Assembly: GCA_027037155.1 (NCBI GenBank)
Contig: JALWBK010000043.1
Span: 7,042 to 14,032 of the forward strand
Reading direction: 5' to 3'
Length of the DNA: 6,991 nt
DNA from: a bacterium
Lineage (GTDB): Bacteria > Thermosulfidibacterota > Thermosulfidibacteria > Thermosulfidibacterales > Thermosulfidibacteraceae
Shown here one piece after another: positions 1 to 6,991 of this stretch. Each line of letters opens with the position of its first letter. The stretch's first letter is position 1. The translations under genes and the position numbers were made by a program. The notes beneath the pieces were generated by a model. That model was not told where the DNA came from. It worked only from the letters and a program-made list of their open reading frames with translations, and did not search any database.

Positions 1-98
1 CCAATGCCCCGAAAAAGACGCACTAAAAAAAGGAAGACCCCCGCCCATAAAGGAACAGGGCTCTTCCTTTTTTTAGTGCGTCTTTTTCGGGGCATTGG
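1..98. repeat. Perfect 37-bp inverted repeat at the window edge
   Basis: Bases 1-37 are the exact reverse complement of 62-98, with no mismatch, around a 24-base centre (38-61). The centre can add an inner GCCC/GGGC helix (43-46 with 58-61). The right arm covers the last codons and stop of ctpA. The left arm is therefore an inverted copy of that coding tail (plus-strand bases 3-26 spell NAPKKTH and stop). The match is still perfect at base 1, so the repeat either continues outside the window or the assembled sequence starts here. Confidence 0.95.
25..74 (-). terminator. Intrinsic terminator core after ctpA, symmetric and possibly bidirectional
   Basis: In the ctpA direction, the stop codon runs into an A7 tract. 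A GGAAGA-plus-GCCC stem half, a loop, the matching GGGC and TCTTCC half and finally a T7 tract (31-25) follow. This is the layout of a rho-independent terminator, and it works symmetrically on the other strand. It sits right at the end of the operon, where a terminator is expected. The stem has a 5-base bulge in one arm. If the outer arms are an assembly artefact, this core could still be genuine. Confidence 0.6.
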
Positions 99-1368
99 TG
101 GAGAGACCCAGTCTCAACCAAAGCTTCAAGAAGTCTTCGGCGAATTTGAGCTGATAGTCTTCTTTCTTTTCCTTCTCTTTTGCTTTGTCTAAGTTCTTCA
201 GGCCTTTCCCCTTTTTGAGTTCCACCAGCTGTTTTTCTCTTATGACCGGATGTTCCTTCTTGGCAACGAGGTTTTCAGGTATGACGATGTCAGGGGTTAT
301 GCCCTTTTCCTCTATACAGATGTGATCGGGCGTGTAATAGTAGGCCGTTGTAAGTTTTAAGGCAGATCCGTCAGATAAGGGGAATATGGTCTGCACTGAT
401 CCTTTTCCAAAGGTCTTTTCACCTATTACCACGGCCCTTTTGTGAGCTTTTAGGGCGCCGGTAACGATTTCCGATGCGCTGGCTGAGCCTGCGTTAACCA
501 GTATAACCATGGGTATCTGGGGGAATGTGCCTTTGTCGTGGGAGAAGTATCTGAGGTTTTCAGTGGCTCCCTTCCCTTTGGTGTATACGATCAGCTTGCC
601 ACCGGAGAGGAACTTGTCCGCCACAGATACCGCCTGCACTAACAGACCGCCGGGGTTGTTTCTAAGATCAAGTATCAGCGCCCTCATTCCCTTTTTGTAA
701 AGATTGTTGAAGGCCTTGGTGAGCTCTTGGGTGGTCTTCTCCTGGAATTGTTTGATCTTTATGTAGCCGATGCCGTTTTTCTCATCCAACATCTTGTAGG
801 TTACGCTTTTTACCTTGATAATGTCCCTCACTATGGTGACGTCAAAGGGCTTCTCAACGCCTTCTCTTACGATGGTTATGGTGACCTTGGTGCCCTTGGG
901 TCCTCTCAGTTTTTTAACGGCTTCCATAAGGGTCATGCCTTTGGTGGGAACGCCATCTATCTTTATTATCTTGTCACCTGCCTTGATTCCCGCTCGCCAT
1001 GCCGGGGTATCCTCTATGGGAGACACCACTGTCAGAACCCCATTCTGCATGGTAACCACCATGCCCACACCGCCAAACTCTCCGGTTGTCTCTATTTGCA
1101 TCTCCTTGAACATGTCTGGCGTCATAAAAACAGAGTGGGGATCCAAACCGGAGGTCATGCCTTTTATGGCGTTGTAGATGAGGTCCTTGTAAGAGACATC
1201 TTTAACGTAGTTCTTCTCAATATAGTGTATGGCTTCGCTGAAGACTTTGAGATACATATAGAGGGATGCCTTATCTTTGTCTTTCGCTTTTTTCGCTGCT
1301 TCAATGGGTACTACAAGGATGAAAAGTAAAATTATTAAAGAGACCAAAATGCGCTTTTTTTCCTTCAC
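73..1368 (-). CDS. ctpA: Carboxy-terminal processing protease, S41 family, with PDZ domain
   Basis: This is a 431-residue serine protease of the CtpA/Prc family, which trims or degrades exported proteins at the C-terminus outside the cytoplasm. Residues 1-25 look like a signal peptide or signal anchor: basic KEKKR, a hydrophobic run at about 8-20, then PIEAA. A PDZ domain spans roughly 88-183 (EFGGVGMVV, then AGIKAGDKIIKIDG). The S41 core follows: RNNPGG at 236-241, AGSASASE at 293-300 with Ser297 as likely nucleophile, and TFGKGSVQ at 319-326 with Lys322 as general base. The Ser-Lys spacing of 25 matches that remembered for E. coli Prc. The C-terminus (about 370-431) is Lys/Glu-rich. The start is GTG at 1368-1366, preceded by a strong Shine-Dalgarno. 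It overlaps the pheA stop as GTGA, which implies translational coupling. It is the last gene of the leftward operon, and its stop lies inside a large hairpin. The family call is secure. The substrate is unknown. Confidence 0.95.
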   Translation of the reverse strand: MKEKKRILVSLIILLFILVVPIEAAKKAKDKDKASLYMYLKVFSEAIHYIEKNYVKDVSYKDLIYNAIKGMTSGLDPHSVFMTPDMFKEMQIETTGEFGGVGMVVTMQNGVLTVVSPIEDTPAWRAGIKAGDKIIKIDGVPTKGMTLMEAVKKLRGPKGTKVTITIVREGVEKPFDVTIVRDIIKVKSVTYKMLDEKNGIGYIKIKQFQEKTTQELTKAFNNLYKKGMRALILDLRNNPGGLLVQAVSVADKFLSGGKLIVYTKGKGATENLRYFSHDKGTFPQIPMVILVNAGSASASEIVTGALKAHKRAVVIGEKTFGKGSVQTIFPLSDGSALKLTTAYYYTPDHICIEEKGITPDIVIPENLVAKKEHPVIREKQLVELKKGKGLKNLDKAKEKEKKEDYQLKFAEDFLKLWLRLGLSTNAPKKTH

Positions 1369-2462
1369 AGCTCCTCCTCCCTAAATGAACAGGCTGGATA
1401 GGATCCTAATATCTTTACAAACAGACATCTCTTCTTCAAGCATTCCAGCACTTCTTTCACCCTATCTTCCTTTATGTGGCCCTCAAAATCAACATAGAAG
1501 ATGTAGTCCCATGGCTTCTTCTTGGAAGGCCTTGATTCAATCTTGGTGAGGTTTATGCCTTTGTCAGAGAAACAGGAGAGTATGTTTTTTAAGGCGCCCA
1601 CCTCATCTGAGAGGCTGAAAAGAAGAGAGGTCTTGTCTCTGCCAGTGGGCTCTGTCTCTTCTCTTCCCACCACCAAGAACCTGGTGTAGTTGTCCCTTCT
1701 ATCTTCAATGTTGCGTACCGCCACCTTTAATCCATAGAGGGTTGCTGCCATATCGCTGGCGATGGCTGCTGCATCATCATTTTCTGCTGCCATCTTGGCT
1801 GCTTCAGCAGTGCTGGAGACGTAAACTATCTTCGCTTCTGGCATGACTGCGGCAAGCCACTTTCTGCACTGAGCTATGGCATGGGGATGGCTGTAAATCT
1901 TTTCTATTCCTGCGGTGTCTCCGCTTTTGGTGAGAAGATGGTGGGATACCCTTAGATAGATCTCTCCCACGATCTTGACCTTCTCAAATTCCATGAAGGC
2001 ATCCAGTGTGCGGTTTACAACGCCTTCTGTGGAGTTTTCAAAGGGTACGATTCCATAGTTTACGTGTCCTCTTTCCACCACTTCAAAGATGCCCTCTACA
2101 AACTTCACAGGTACAAAGCGCGCAGAAAGGCCAAAGTACTCAACGCCAGCTTGATGGGTGAATGTGGCCTCCGGACCTAAATAAGCCACTGTGATCTCTC
2201 TTTGTATGGCCACGCAGGCGGAGATGATCTCCCTGTACACGTACCTTATGGCCTCGTTGGGGAAGGGCCCCGGGTTTTTCTCCATGAGCCTTTTGAAGAT
2301 GTTCTGCTCTCTGCCAGGCACATAAATGGGCGAGCCAGATGTACGCTTGATTTGTCCGATCTTCAGGGCCACCTCCGCTCGCCTGTTGAGCAGCTCTAAT
2401 ATCCTCTCATCTATCGAGTCTATCTCTCCCCTTAGTGCTTCAAGCTCACTTCTTTGTGCCAT
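1365..2462 (-). CDS. pheA: Bifunctional chorismate mutase / prephenate dehydratase (P-protein)
   Basis: This 365-residue P-protein converts chorismate to prephenate and then to phenylpyruvate, the committed branch to phenylalanine. An AroQ-type chorismate mutase helix domain covers about 5-90. It has R11, R28, K39, R51 and E52 in exact E. coli register, and Q87 near the expected Q88. Position 48 is Val rather than the Asp of E. coli. The dehydratase domain covers about 92-267, beginning AYLGPEATFTHQA, with FENSTEG at 141-147 and the catalytic TRF motif at 260-262. A C-terminal ACT domain (about 278-356) has GALKNIL and ESRP (309-312), the usual phenylalanine-binding motifs, so allosteric feedback inhibition is likely. 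ATG at 2462 is the first conventional start after in-frame stops and keeps the mutase domain whole. Its Shine-Dalgarno is poor, and it overlaps secG by 17 bases, so coupling to secG translation is inferred. Its last codons supply the ctpA ribosome-binding site. Confidence 0.97.
   Translation of the reverse strand: MAQRSELEALRGEIDSIDERILELLNRRAEVALKIGQIKRTSGSPIYVPGREQNIFKRLMEKNPGPFPNEAIRYVYREIISACVAIQREITVAYLGPEATFTHQAGVEYFGLSARFVPVKFVEGIFEVVERGHVNYGIVPFENSTEGVVNRTLDAFMEFEKVKIVGEIYLRVSHHLLTKSGDTAGIEKIYSHPHAIAQCRKWLAAVMPEAKIVYVSSTAEAAKMAAENDDAAAIASDMAATLYGLKVAVRNIEDRRDNYTRFLVVGREETEPTGRDKTSLLFSLSDEVGALKNILSCFSDKGINLTKIESRPSKKKPWDYIFYVDFEGHIKEDRVKEVLECLKKRCLFVKILGSYPACSFREEEL
1371..1380 (-). promoter_or_regulatory. 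Shine-Dalgarno of ctpA inside the pheA 3' coding end
   Basis: GGAGGAGGAG on the minus strand lies immediately before the GTG start of ctpA, with seven bases between the distal GGAGG and GTG. The same bases encode the final Glu run of PheA (REEEL). This site decides the GTG start at 1368 and ties ctpA translation to the end of pheA. Confidence 0.8.
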
Positions 2463-2808
2463 TGGTGGTCTTCCCAGGGGCAGGAGTGCTGTTCACAGTC
2501 ACCTTGAGGGGATTGGGGACGCTCTTTTCCTCTACTTTGACTTTAGGGATAGCTTTTTCTACAGCCTTGACGTACTTGGGCTTTCCTACAATTACGGTTA
2601 AGGCAATGGAATTTACAAAGAAGATTATCGCCAGCACCACCGTCATCTTGGCTAAAAAGGGTGTGGGCCCTTTGGGTCCAAACACAGCTGATGAGGAGCC
2701 AACCCCGAAGGCTGCTCCCATCTCAGCACCCTTGCCCTTTTGTAGAATAACAACCACGATCAAAAGCAGCGAGACGATTACGTGAAGTACTATTAGAGCC
2801 GTTTCCAT
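2446..2808 (-). CDS. secG: Preprotein translocase subunit SecG
   Basis: SecG is a small inner-membrane subunit of the SecYEG channel that assists SecA-driven export. The 120-residue protein has a first membrane helix at about 3-22 and the diagnostic loop ILQKGKGAEMGAAFG at 21-35, followed by SSSAVFGPKG. The second helix is at about 53-74. Family members are usually 75-110 residues. Here the length comes from a tail of about 45 residues (76-120) rich in Lys, Val, Pro and Thr that probably lies in the cytoplasm. The start is ATG at 2808, with GGAGGG at 2820-2815 six bases upstream. The tpiA TAG stop directly abuts the ATG with no intervening base. The 3' end overlaps pheA by 17 bases. A tpiA-secG pairing is common in many bacteria, which supports the call. 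No membrane-protein partner is seen nearby. Confidence 0.95.
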   Translation of the reverse strand: METALIVLHVIVSLLLIVVVILQKGKGAEMGAAFGVGSSSAVFGPKGPTPFLAKMTVVLAIIFFVNSIALTVIVGKPKYVKAVEKAIPKVKVEEKSVPNPLKVTVNSTPAPGKTTNGTKK

Positions 2809-3573
2809 CTACATCCCTCCAGCTACCTTTATGATTTCGCAAAAGCTTTCGGCCTTCAAACTTGCCCCACCAACCAGTGCACCGTCAATATCAGGTTGCT
2901 CTATTAAACCTGCTATATTGTCAGGCTTAACACTGCCTCCATAAAGAATTCTCACCTTTTCTGCAACATCACCTATTGTCTCTTTAAGCAGACTTCTGAT
3001 GTAGGAGTGAACTTCCTGTGCTATCTCAGGGGTTGCCACTTTGCCCGTTCCAATGGCCCACACAGGCTCGTAAGCGATGACCAGTTCTTCACCTGAGGAG
3101 ATTTCCACACTGTTTAGTGCTCCTTTAACCTGTTGTGATACCACTTCAAAGACCCTACCCTCTTCTCTCTCCTCTAACTTTTCGCCTACGCAGACAATGG
3201 GTGTTATACAGGCCTCAAGTAGAGCCTTTACCTTTTTATTGACGTGTTCATCGGTTTCCCCAAAGTAAATTCTCCTTTCGGAGTGTCCAACGATGCAGTA
3301 GGTGCAACCTAAATCTTTAAGCATGTACGGTGAGACCTCACCGGTAAAGGCACCTTCCTTTTCCCAAAAGACATCCTGGGCAGAGAGCTTAACAGGTGTT
3401 CCCTCTATAACGGCGCTGACTATGGGAAGATAAACAAATGGGGGTGCAACACCTATGTCTACCCTTTCCCCTAACTCAGGAGTGATGCCCAAAAGTATCC
3501 CTCTAACCAGCGAGAGGGCCGATTCTCTATCTTTGTTCATCTTCCAGTTGCCGCAGATGAAGGGTCTTCTCAT
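2809..3573 (-). CDS. tpiA: Triosephosphate isomerase
   Basis: This cytoplasmic enzyme interconverts dihydroxyacetone phosphate and glyceraldehyde 3-phosphate. The 254-residue length is normal for a single TIM barrel. Catalytic residues are all visible: N9 and K11 in CGNWKMN (7-13), electrophilic H97 in IVGHSERR, and base E169 in [14 protein letters not shown]. The last motif also includes the flexible loop 6 (about 170-180). Phosphate-binding elements YGGSVKPDN (211-219) and GALVGGASL (231-239) are intact. The start is ATG at 3573. It has a strong AAGGAGG at 3587-3581, seven bases upstream, and overlaps the pgk stop as ATGA. The arrangement between pgk and secG fits a co-transcribed glycolytic operon. 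Nothing is truncated or unusual. Confidence 0.98.
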   Translation of the reverse strand: MRRPFICGNWKMNKDRESALSLVRGILLGITPELGERVDIGVAPPFVYLPIVSAVIEGTPVKLSAQDVFWEKEGAFTGEVSPYMLKDLGCTYCIVGHSERRIYFGETDEHVNKKVKALLEACITPIVCVGEKLEEREEGRVFEVVSQQVKGALNSVEISSGEELVIAYEPVWAIGTGKVATPEIAQEVHSYIRSLLKETIGDVAEKVRILYGGSVKPDNIAGLIEQPDIDGALVGGASLKAESFCEIIKVAGGM

Positions 3574-4766
3574 TGTACCGCCTCCTTGTCGGTCAGCACT
3601 TCCACGCAGGGGAGGGTACCCTTTTCTAAAAGTTCTAAGAAGGCACCACCTCCTGTGGATATGTGGGATATCTTCTCGCTAACGCCAGCCATATTGATGG
3701 CTCCCGCTGTATCTCCACCACCTGCGATACTCAAGGCGCCAAGGGATGCTATGTGCCTTGCTATCTCTACAGAACCGGTCTTAAACTTCTCAAGCTCAAA
3801 GAGACCCAATGGCCCGTTCCATACAATGGTGTTGGCATCGTTCAAAGCCTCTTTGAAGAGGGTTATGGTGGCAGGTCCGATATCAAGTCCCATCATGTCC
3901 TCTGGTATCTCTTGGAAAGGCACAAAGTAAGACCTTGCCGTATCACTTGCCTCAGATGCAACGGCGAAATCCACCGGTAAGTACAACTTTATCCCGTTAC
4001 CCCTCGCTTTGTACACAATCTGCATAGCCACATCCAGATACTCAAGCTCCACTAAGGACTTTCCGGTTCTATATCCCATAGCCTTTAAGAAGGTAAAAGC
4101 CATGGCTCCGCCTATCAGTAGCTTATCTACCTTTTCAACGAGGGTCTTTAGGATTCCTATCTTGGTTGATACCTTGGCACCGCCTATGATGGCGACGAAG
4201 GGCCTTGCTGGGTTCTCAAAGGCCTTTTTGAAGTACTCTATCTCCTCTTCAATGAGGAAACCCATGGCGGCAAGCTTGGCGAACTTTGCCGCGGAATAGG
4301 TAGAGGCGTGCTTTCTGTGGGCTGTACCAAAAGCGTCATTGACGTAGTAATCAACGTGCTCAACGAGCTTTTTTGCAAATTCAGGATCGTTCTTGGTCTC
4401 CTCGGGGTAGAACCTCACATTCTCCAAAAGAAGAATATCGCCCTCTTTAAGCTTCTCTATCGCCTCCTTGACCTTTGGTCCGATGCAGTCATCTATGAAC
4501 TCTACCTCTTTATGCAGTAAGCGGGAGAGCCTTCCCGCCACAGGTTTGAGGCTGTACCTTGGGTCTCTACCTTTTGGCCTTCCGAGATGTGAGGCAAGAA
4601 CGATCTTTGCCCCGTGATCTATGGCGTAATTTATGGTTTTTAACGCCGCCCTTATCCTGGAATCGTCCAAGATGTTTCCTCTATCGTCAATGGGAACGTT
4701 GAAGTCCACCCTTATGAAAACCCTTTTGCCCTTGAGGTCTAAATCCCTGATAGAGAGCTTATTCAT
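3570..4766 (-). CDS. pgk: Phosphoglycerate kinase
   Basis: This cytoplasmic enzyme transfers phosphate between 1,3-bisphosphoglycerate and ADP, making ATP in glycolysis and running in reverse for gluconeogenesis. The 398-residue length is typical for a bacterial monomeric Pgk. The N-domain substrate site shows RVDFNVP (19-25), SHLGRPKG (59-66), ENVRF (115-119) and TAHRKHAS (148-155). The C-domain nucleotide site shows GGAKVSTKI (195-203), WNGPLG (316-321), GGGDT (349-353) and [11 protein letters not shown] (370-380). The end, [10 protein letters not shown], is the canonical family C-terminus. The start is ATG at 4766, with AGGAG at 4780-4776 nine bases upstream. Only four bases separate it from the gap stop, and its own stop overlaps tpiA. 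There is no sign of the Pgk-Tpi fusion found in some lineages. The two are separate here, with an ATGA overlap. Confidence 0.98.
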   Translation of the reverse strand: MNKLSIRDLDLKGKRVFIRVDFNVPIDDRGNILDDSRIRAALKTINYAIDHGAKIVLASHLGRPKGRDPRYSLKPVAGRLSRLLHKEVEFIDDCIGPKVKEAIEKLKEGDILLLENVRFYPEETKNDPEFAKKLVEHVDYYVNDAFGTAHRKHASTYSAAKFAKLAAMGFLIEEEIEYFKKAFENPARPFVAIIGGAKVSTKIGILKTLVEKVDKLLIGGAMAFTFLKAMGYRTGKSLVELEYLDVAMQIVYKARGNGIKLYLPVDFAVASEASDTARSYFVPFQEIPEDMMGLDIGPATITLFKEALNDANTIVWNGPLGLFELEKFKTGSVEIARHIASLGALSIAGGGDTAGAINMAGVSEKISHISTGGGAFLELLEKGTLPCVEVLTDKEAVQ

Positions 4767-4770
4767 GGTA

Positions 4771-5778
<1,008 letters not shown>

Positions 5779-5808
5779 TTATAGCGAGATTTTTAACTAC
5801 GTGCGGTG

Positions 5809-5835
5809 TTGACAGTAGTCTTTTATAGCTTTATT
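5809..5835 (+). promoter_or_regulatory. Weak candidate promoter for hisS
   Basis: A perfect TTGACA -35 hexamer is at 5809-5814. The best -10 partner is TTTATT at 5830-5835 (four of six) with a short 15-base spacer. A start near 5842 would leave the GAGGG motif out of the transcript and make the message almost leaderless. The hexamer may therefore be coincidental, or hisS may start from another site in the intergenic region. It overlaps the opposing gap promoter. Confidence 0.25.
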
Positions 5836-5849
5836 GAGGGTGTGGTCAA
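5822..5849 (-). promoter_or_regulatory. Putative sigma70-type promoter of the gap-pgk-tpiA-secG-pheA-ctpA operon
   Basis: Read on the minus strand, TTGACC (5849-5844, five of six consensus bases) is followed by a 16-base spacer and TATAAA (5827-5822, five of six). Transcription would start near 5815, giving a leader of about 50 bases before the strong Shine-Dalgarno and ATG of gap. It is the only good promoter match upstream of the six closely packed genes. The -35 box lies only two bases from the hisS start codon on the other strand. Confidence 0.6.
5836..5840 (+). promoter_or_regulatory. Probable ribosome-binding site of hisS
   Basis: GAGGG lies ten bases upstream of ATG 5851. It supports that ATG over the in-frame GTG at 5842, which would leave only a one-base spacer. 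The spacer to ATG is longer than the six to nine bases seen at gap, pgk, tpiA and secG in this window, so the site is moderate. Confidence 0.5.
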
Positions 5850-5850
5850 G

Positions 5851-6991
5851 ATGATTAAGGCGGTAAGAGGATTTAAGGACGTACTCCCTAACGATATGCC
5901 TTACTGGCACCTCCTTGAGGAGGAGGCTCGCTCTCTCTTTGAAAGTTTCGGTTACAGGGAGATACGCGTTCCTGTTTTAGAGAAGCTTGAGCTGTTCCAA
6001 AGAAGCATCGGTACAACCACCGATATAGTTGAAAAGGAGATGTACGTCTTTGAGGACAGAAACGGAGAGTATCTTGCTCTAAGGCCTGAGGCAACGGCTG
6101 TTATAGCCAGGGCCTTCATTGAGCATGCCCTTCACTTAAAGGATAATAATCATAAATACTACTTCTTTGGGCCTATGTTCAGGCACGAAAGGCCTCAAGC
6201 TGGAAGATTACGGCAGTTTTACCAGCTTGACGTAGAAGCCTTTATGGTGAAGTCTCCCTCTATGGATGCTGAAGTGATGGCAATGCTCTACCTTTTAGCT
6301 AAGAGGGTTAAGGTGGAAGACGGCGTCTCTTTGGAGGTTAACCACATTGGCTGTCCCCAATGCCGACCTATCTACAGAGATATACTTATAAACTTCTTGA
6401 ATGTCCAGAAGGATAAGCTCTGTAAGGATTGTAAAAGAAGGCTTGAGCGTAACCCTTTAAGGGTTCTTGACTGCAAAAGAGAGACCTGCAAGGCTGTTAC
6501 CGAAAACGCTCCTCAGATTATACACTACCTCTGCGATGGTTGTAAGGATTACTTTGACAAGACATTAGAGTATCTCTCCCTTGCAAGCGTTCCCTTTGTC
6601 ATTAACCCTATGATAGTGAGGGGGTTGGATTACTACACCGGTGTGGTCTTTGAGCTGACCACCACAGAGCTTGGTGCCCAGAACGCTGTGGCTGCCGGTG
6701 GAAGGTACGATAATCTGGTGGAGGAGTTGGGAGGTCCCAGTGTTCCCGGTATAGGTTTTGCCGTTGGGGTGGAAAGAACGGTGGCCCTTATGAAGAATCG
6801 CTATCCTCTTGAGTGGGATCCACCAGTTTTCTTCTTTGCCGTATTGGGCGAGGAGGCAAAAAGGCTTGCTCTTCCCTTGGTGCTTGAGTTGAGGGAAAGC
6901 GGGTTGAAGGTGGAGATGGAGCATACCGACCGTAGTCTGAAGGCTCAGCTCAGAAGGGCTAATAAGCTGAACGCCCGTTACGCTGTTATTG
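5851..6991 (+). CDS. hisS: Histidyl-tRNA synthetase (3' end beyond window)
   Basis: This class II aminoacyl-tRNA synthetase charges tRNA-His. It is open to the right edge, with 380 codons present of a usual total of about 415-430. Missing is the distal part of the C-terminal anticodon-binding domain. Visible elements are AVRGFKDVLP (4-13), the motif 1 region around RVPVLEKLELFQ (39-50), motif 2 FRHERPQAGRLRQFYQLD (110-127), histidine-binding RGLDYYTGVVFE (257-268), and motif 3 GIGFAVGVERT (300-310). Residues 168-231 form an insertion domain with four cysteine pairs (C168/C171, C191/C194, C208/C213, C228/C231), possibly a metal site. ATG at 5851 is preceded by GAGGG at 5836-5840 with a longish ten-base spacer. 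An in-frame GTG at 5842 would sit too close to that site. It is divergent from gap. The product is not in doubt. The end is unseen. Confidence 0.96.
   Translation, partial: MIKAVRGFKDVLPNDMPYWHLLEEEARSLFESFGYREIRVPVLEKLELFQRSIGTTTDIVEKEMYVFEDRNGEYLALRPEATAVIARAFIEHALHLKDNNHKYYFFGPMFRHERPQAGRLRQFYQLDVEAFMVKSPSMDAEVMAMLYLLAKRVKVEDGVSLEVNHIGCPQCRPIYRDILINFLNVQKDKLCKDCKRRLERNPLRVLDCKRETCKAVTENAPQIIHYLCDGCKDYFDKTLEYLSLASVPFVINPMIVRGLDYYTGVVFELTTTELGAQNAVAAGGRYDNLVEELGGPSVPGIGFAVGVERTVALMKNRYPLEWDPPVFFFAVLGEEAKRLALPLVLELRESGLKVEMEHTDRSLKAQLRRANKLNARYAVI

Noticed and set aside
4..192. Plus-strand 62-codon open frame starting in the left hairpin arm
   Set aside because: It runs through the inverted repeat and antisense to the ctpA 3' end, has no ribosome-binding site, and ends in a low-complexity Phe/Leu stretch produced by Lys/Glu codons on the other strand.
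727..1329. 200-codon plus-strand open frame antisense to ctpA
   Set aside because: It lies entirely inside a clear S41 protease gene, has no recognisable motif or Shine-Dalgarno, and has the composition of a mirrored reading frame.
5842..5844. In-frame GTG as an alternative hisS start
   Set aside because: It leaves only a one-base spacer to GAGGG and adds VVK ahead of the usual N-terminus. ATG 5851 fits family length better.
6565..6924. 119-codon minus-strand open frame within hisS
   Set aside because: It overlaps the HisRS motif 3 and histidine-binding coding region and has no homologous-looking motif or start signal.

Overview
The window looks like ordinary bacterial core chromosome with about 47% G+C by eye. 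It probably comes from an anaerobic and possibly thermophilic lineage. The proteins are rich in Lys, Glu, Ile and Val, and the gene order gap-pgk-tpiA-secG is common in Desulfobacterota-like and Firmicutes genomes. The histidyl-tRNA synthetase carries the Cys-pair-rich insertion typical of clostridia and deltaproteobacteria-like groups. This taxonomic guess is weak, and no marker seen here fixes the phylum.

Layout. Six genes run leftward (minus strand) as one very tight operon: gap (5766-4771), pgk (4766-3570), tpiA (3573-2809), secG (2808-2446), pheA (2462-1365) and a ctpA-type S41 protease (1368-73). Junctions are a 4-base gap, a 4-base overlap, direct abutment, a 17-base overlap and a 4-base overlap, so there is no room for internal terminators. 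A rightward hisS gene starts at 5851 and runs off the right edge. The 84-base gap-hisS intergenic region (5767-5850) holds a good sigma70-type promoter for the leftward operon. Its -35 box lies just upstream of the hisS start codon.

How the genes work together. gap, pgk and tpiA encode three consecutive triose-phosphate steps of glycolysis/gluconeogenesis. secG encodes a small translocon subunit. pheA encodes a bifunctional chorismate mutase/prephenate dehydratase with an ACT domain for phenylalanine synthesis. ctpA encodes an exported PDZ serine protease. The last three are linked to glycolysis only by co-transcription, as far as the sequence shows.

The one striking structure is at the left edge. 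Positions 1-98 form a perfect 37-bp inverted repeat around a 24-base centre. Its core looks like a natural bidirectional intrinsic terminator (A7/T7 tracts flanking a stem). The outer arms mirror the last eight codons of ctpA and are perfect right up to base 1. This may be a contig-end fold-back artefact, or a real inverted duplication. I see no mobile element, CRISPR array, tRNA, rRNA or unknown multi-gene system in this window.
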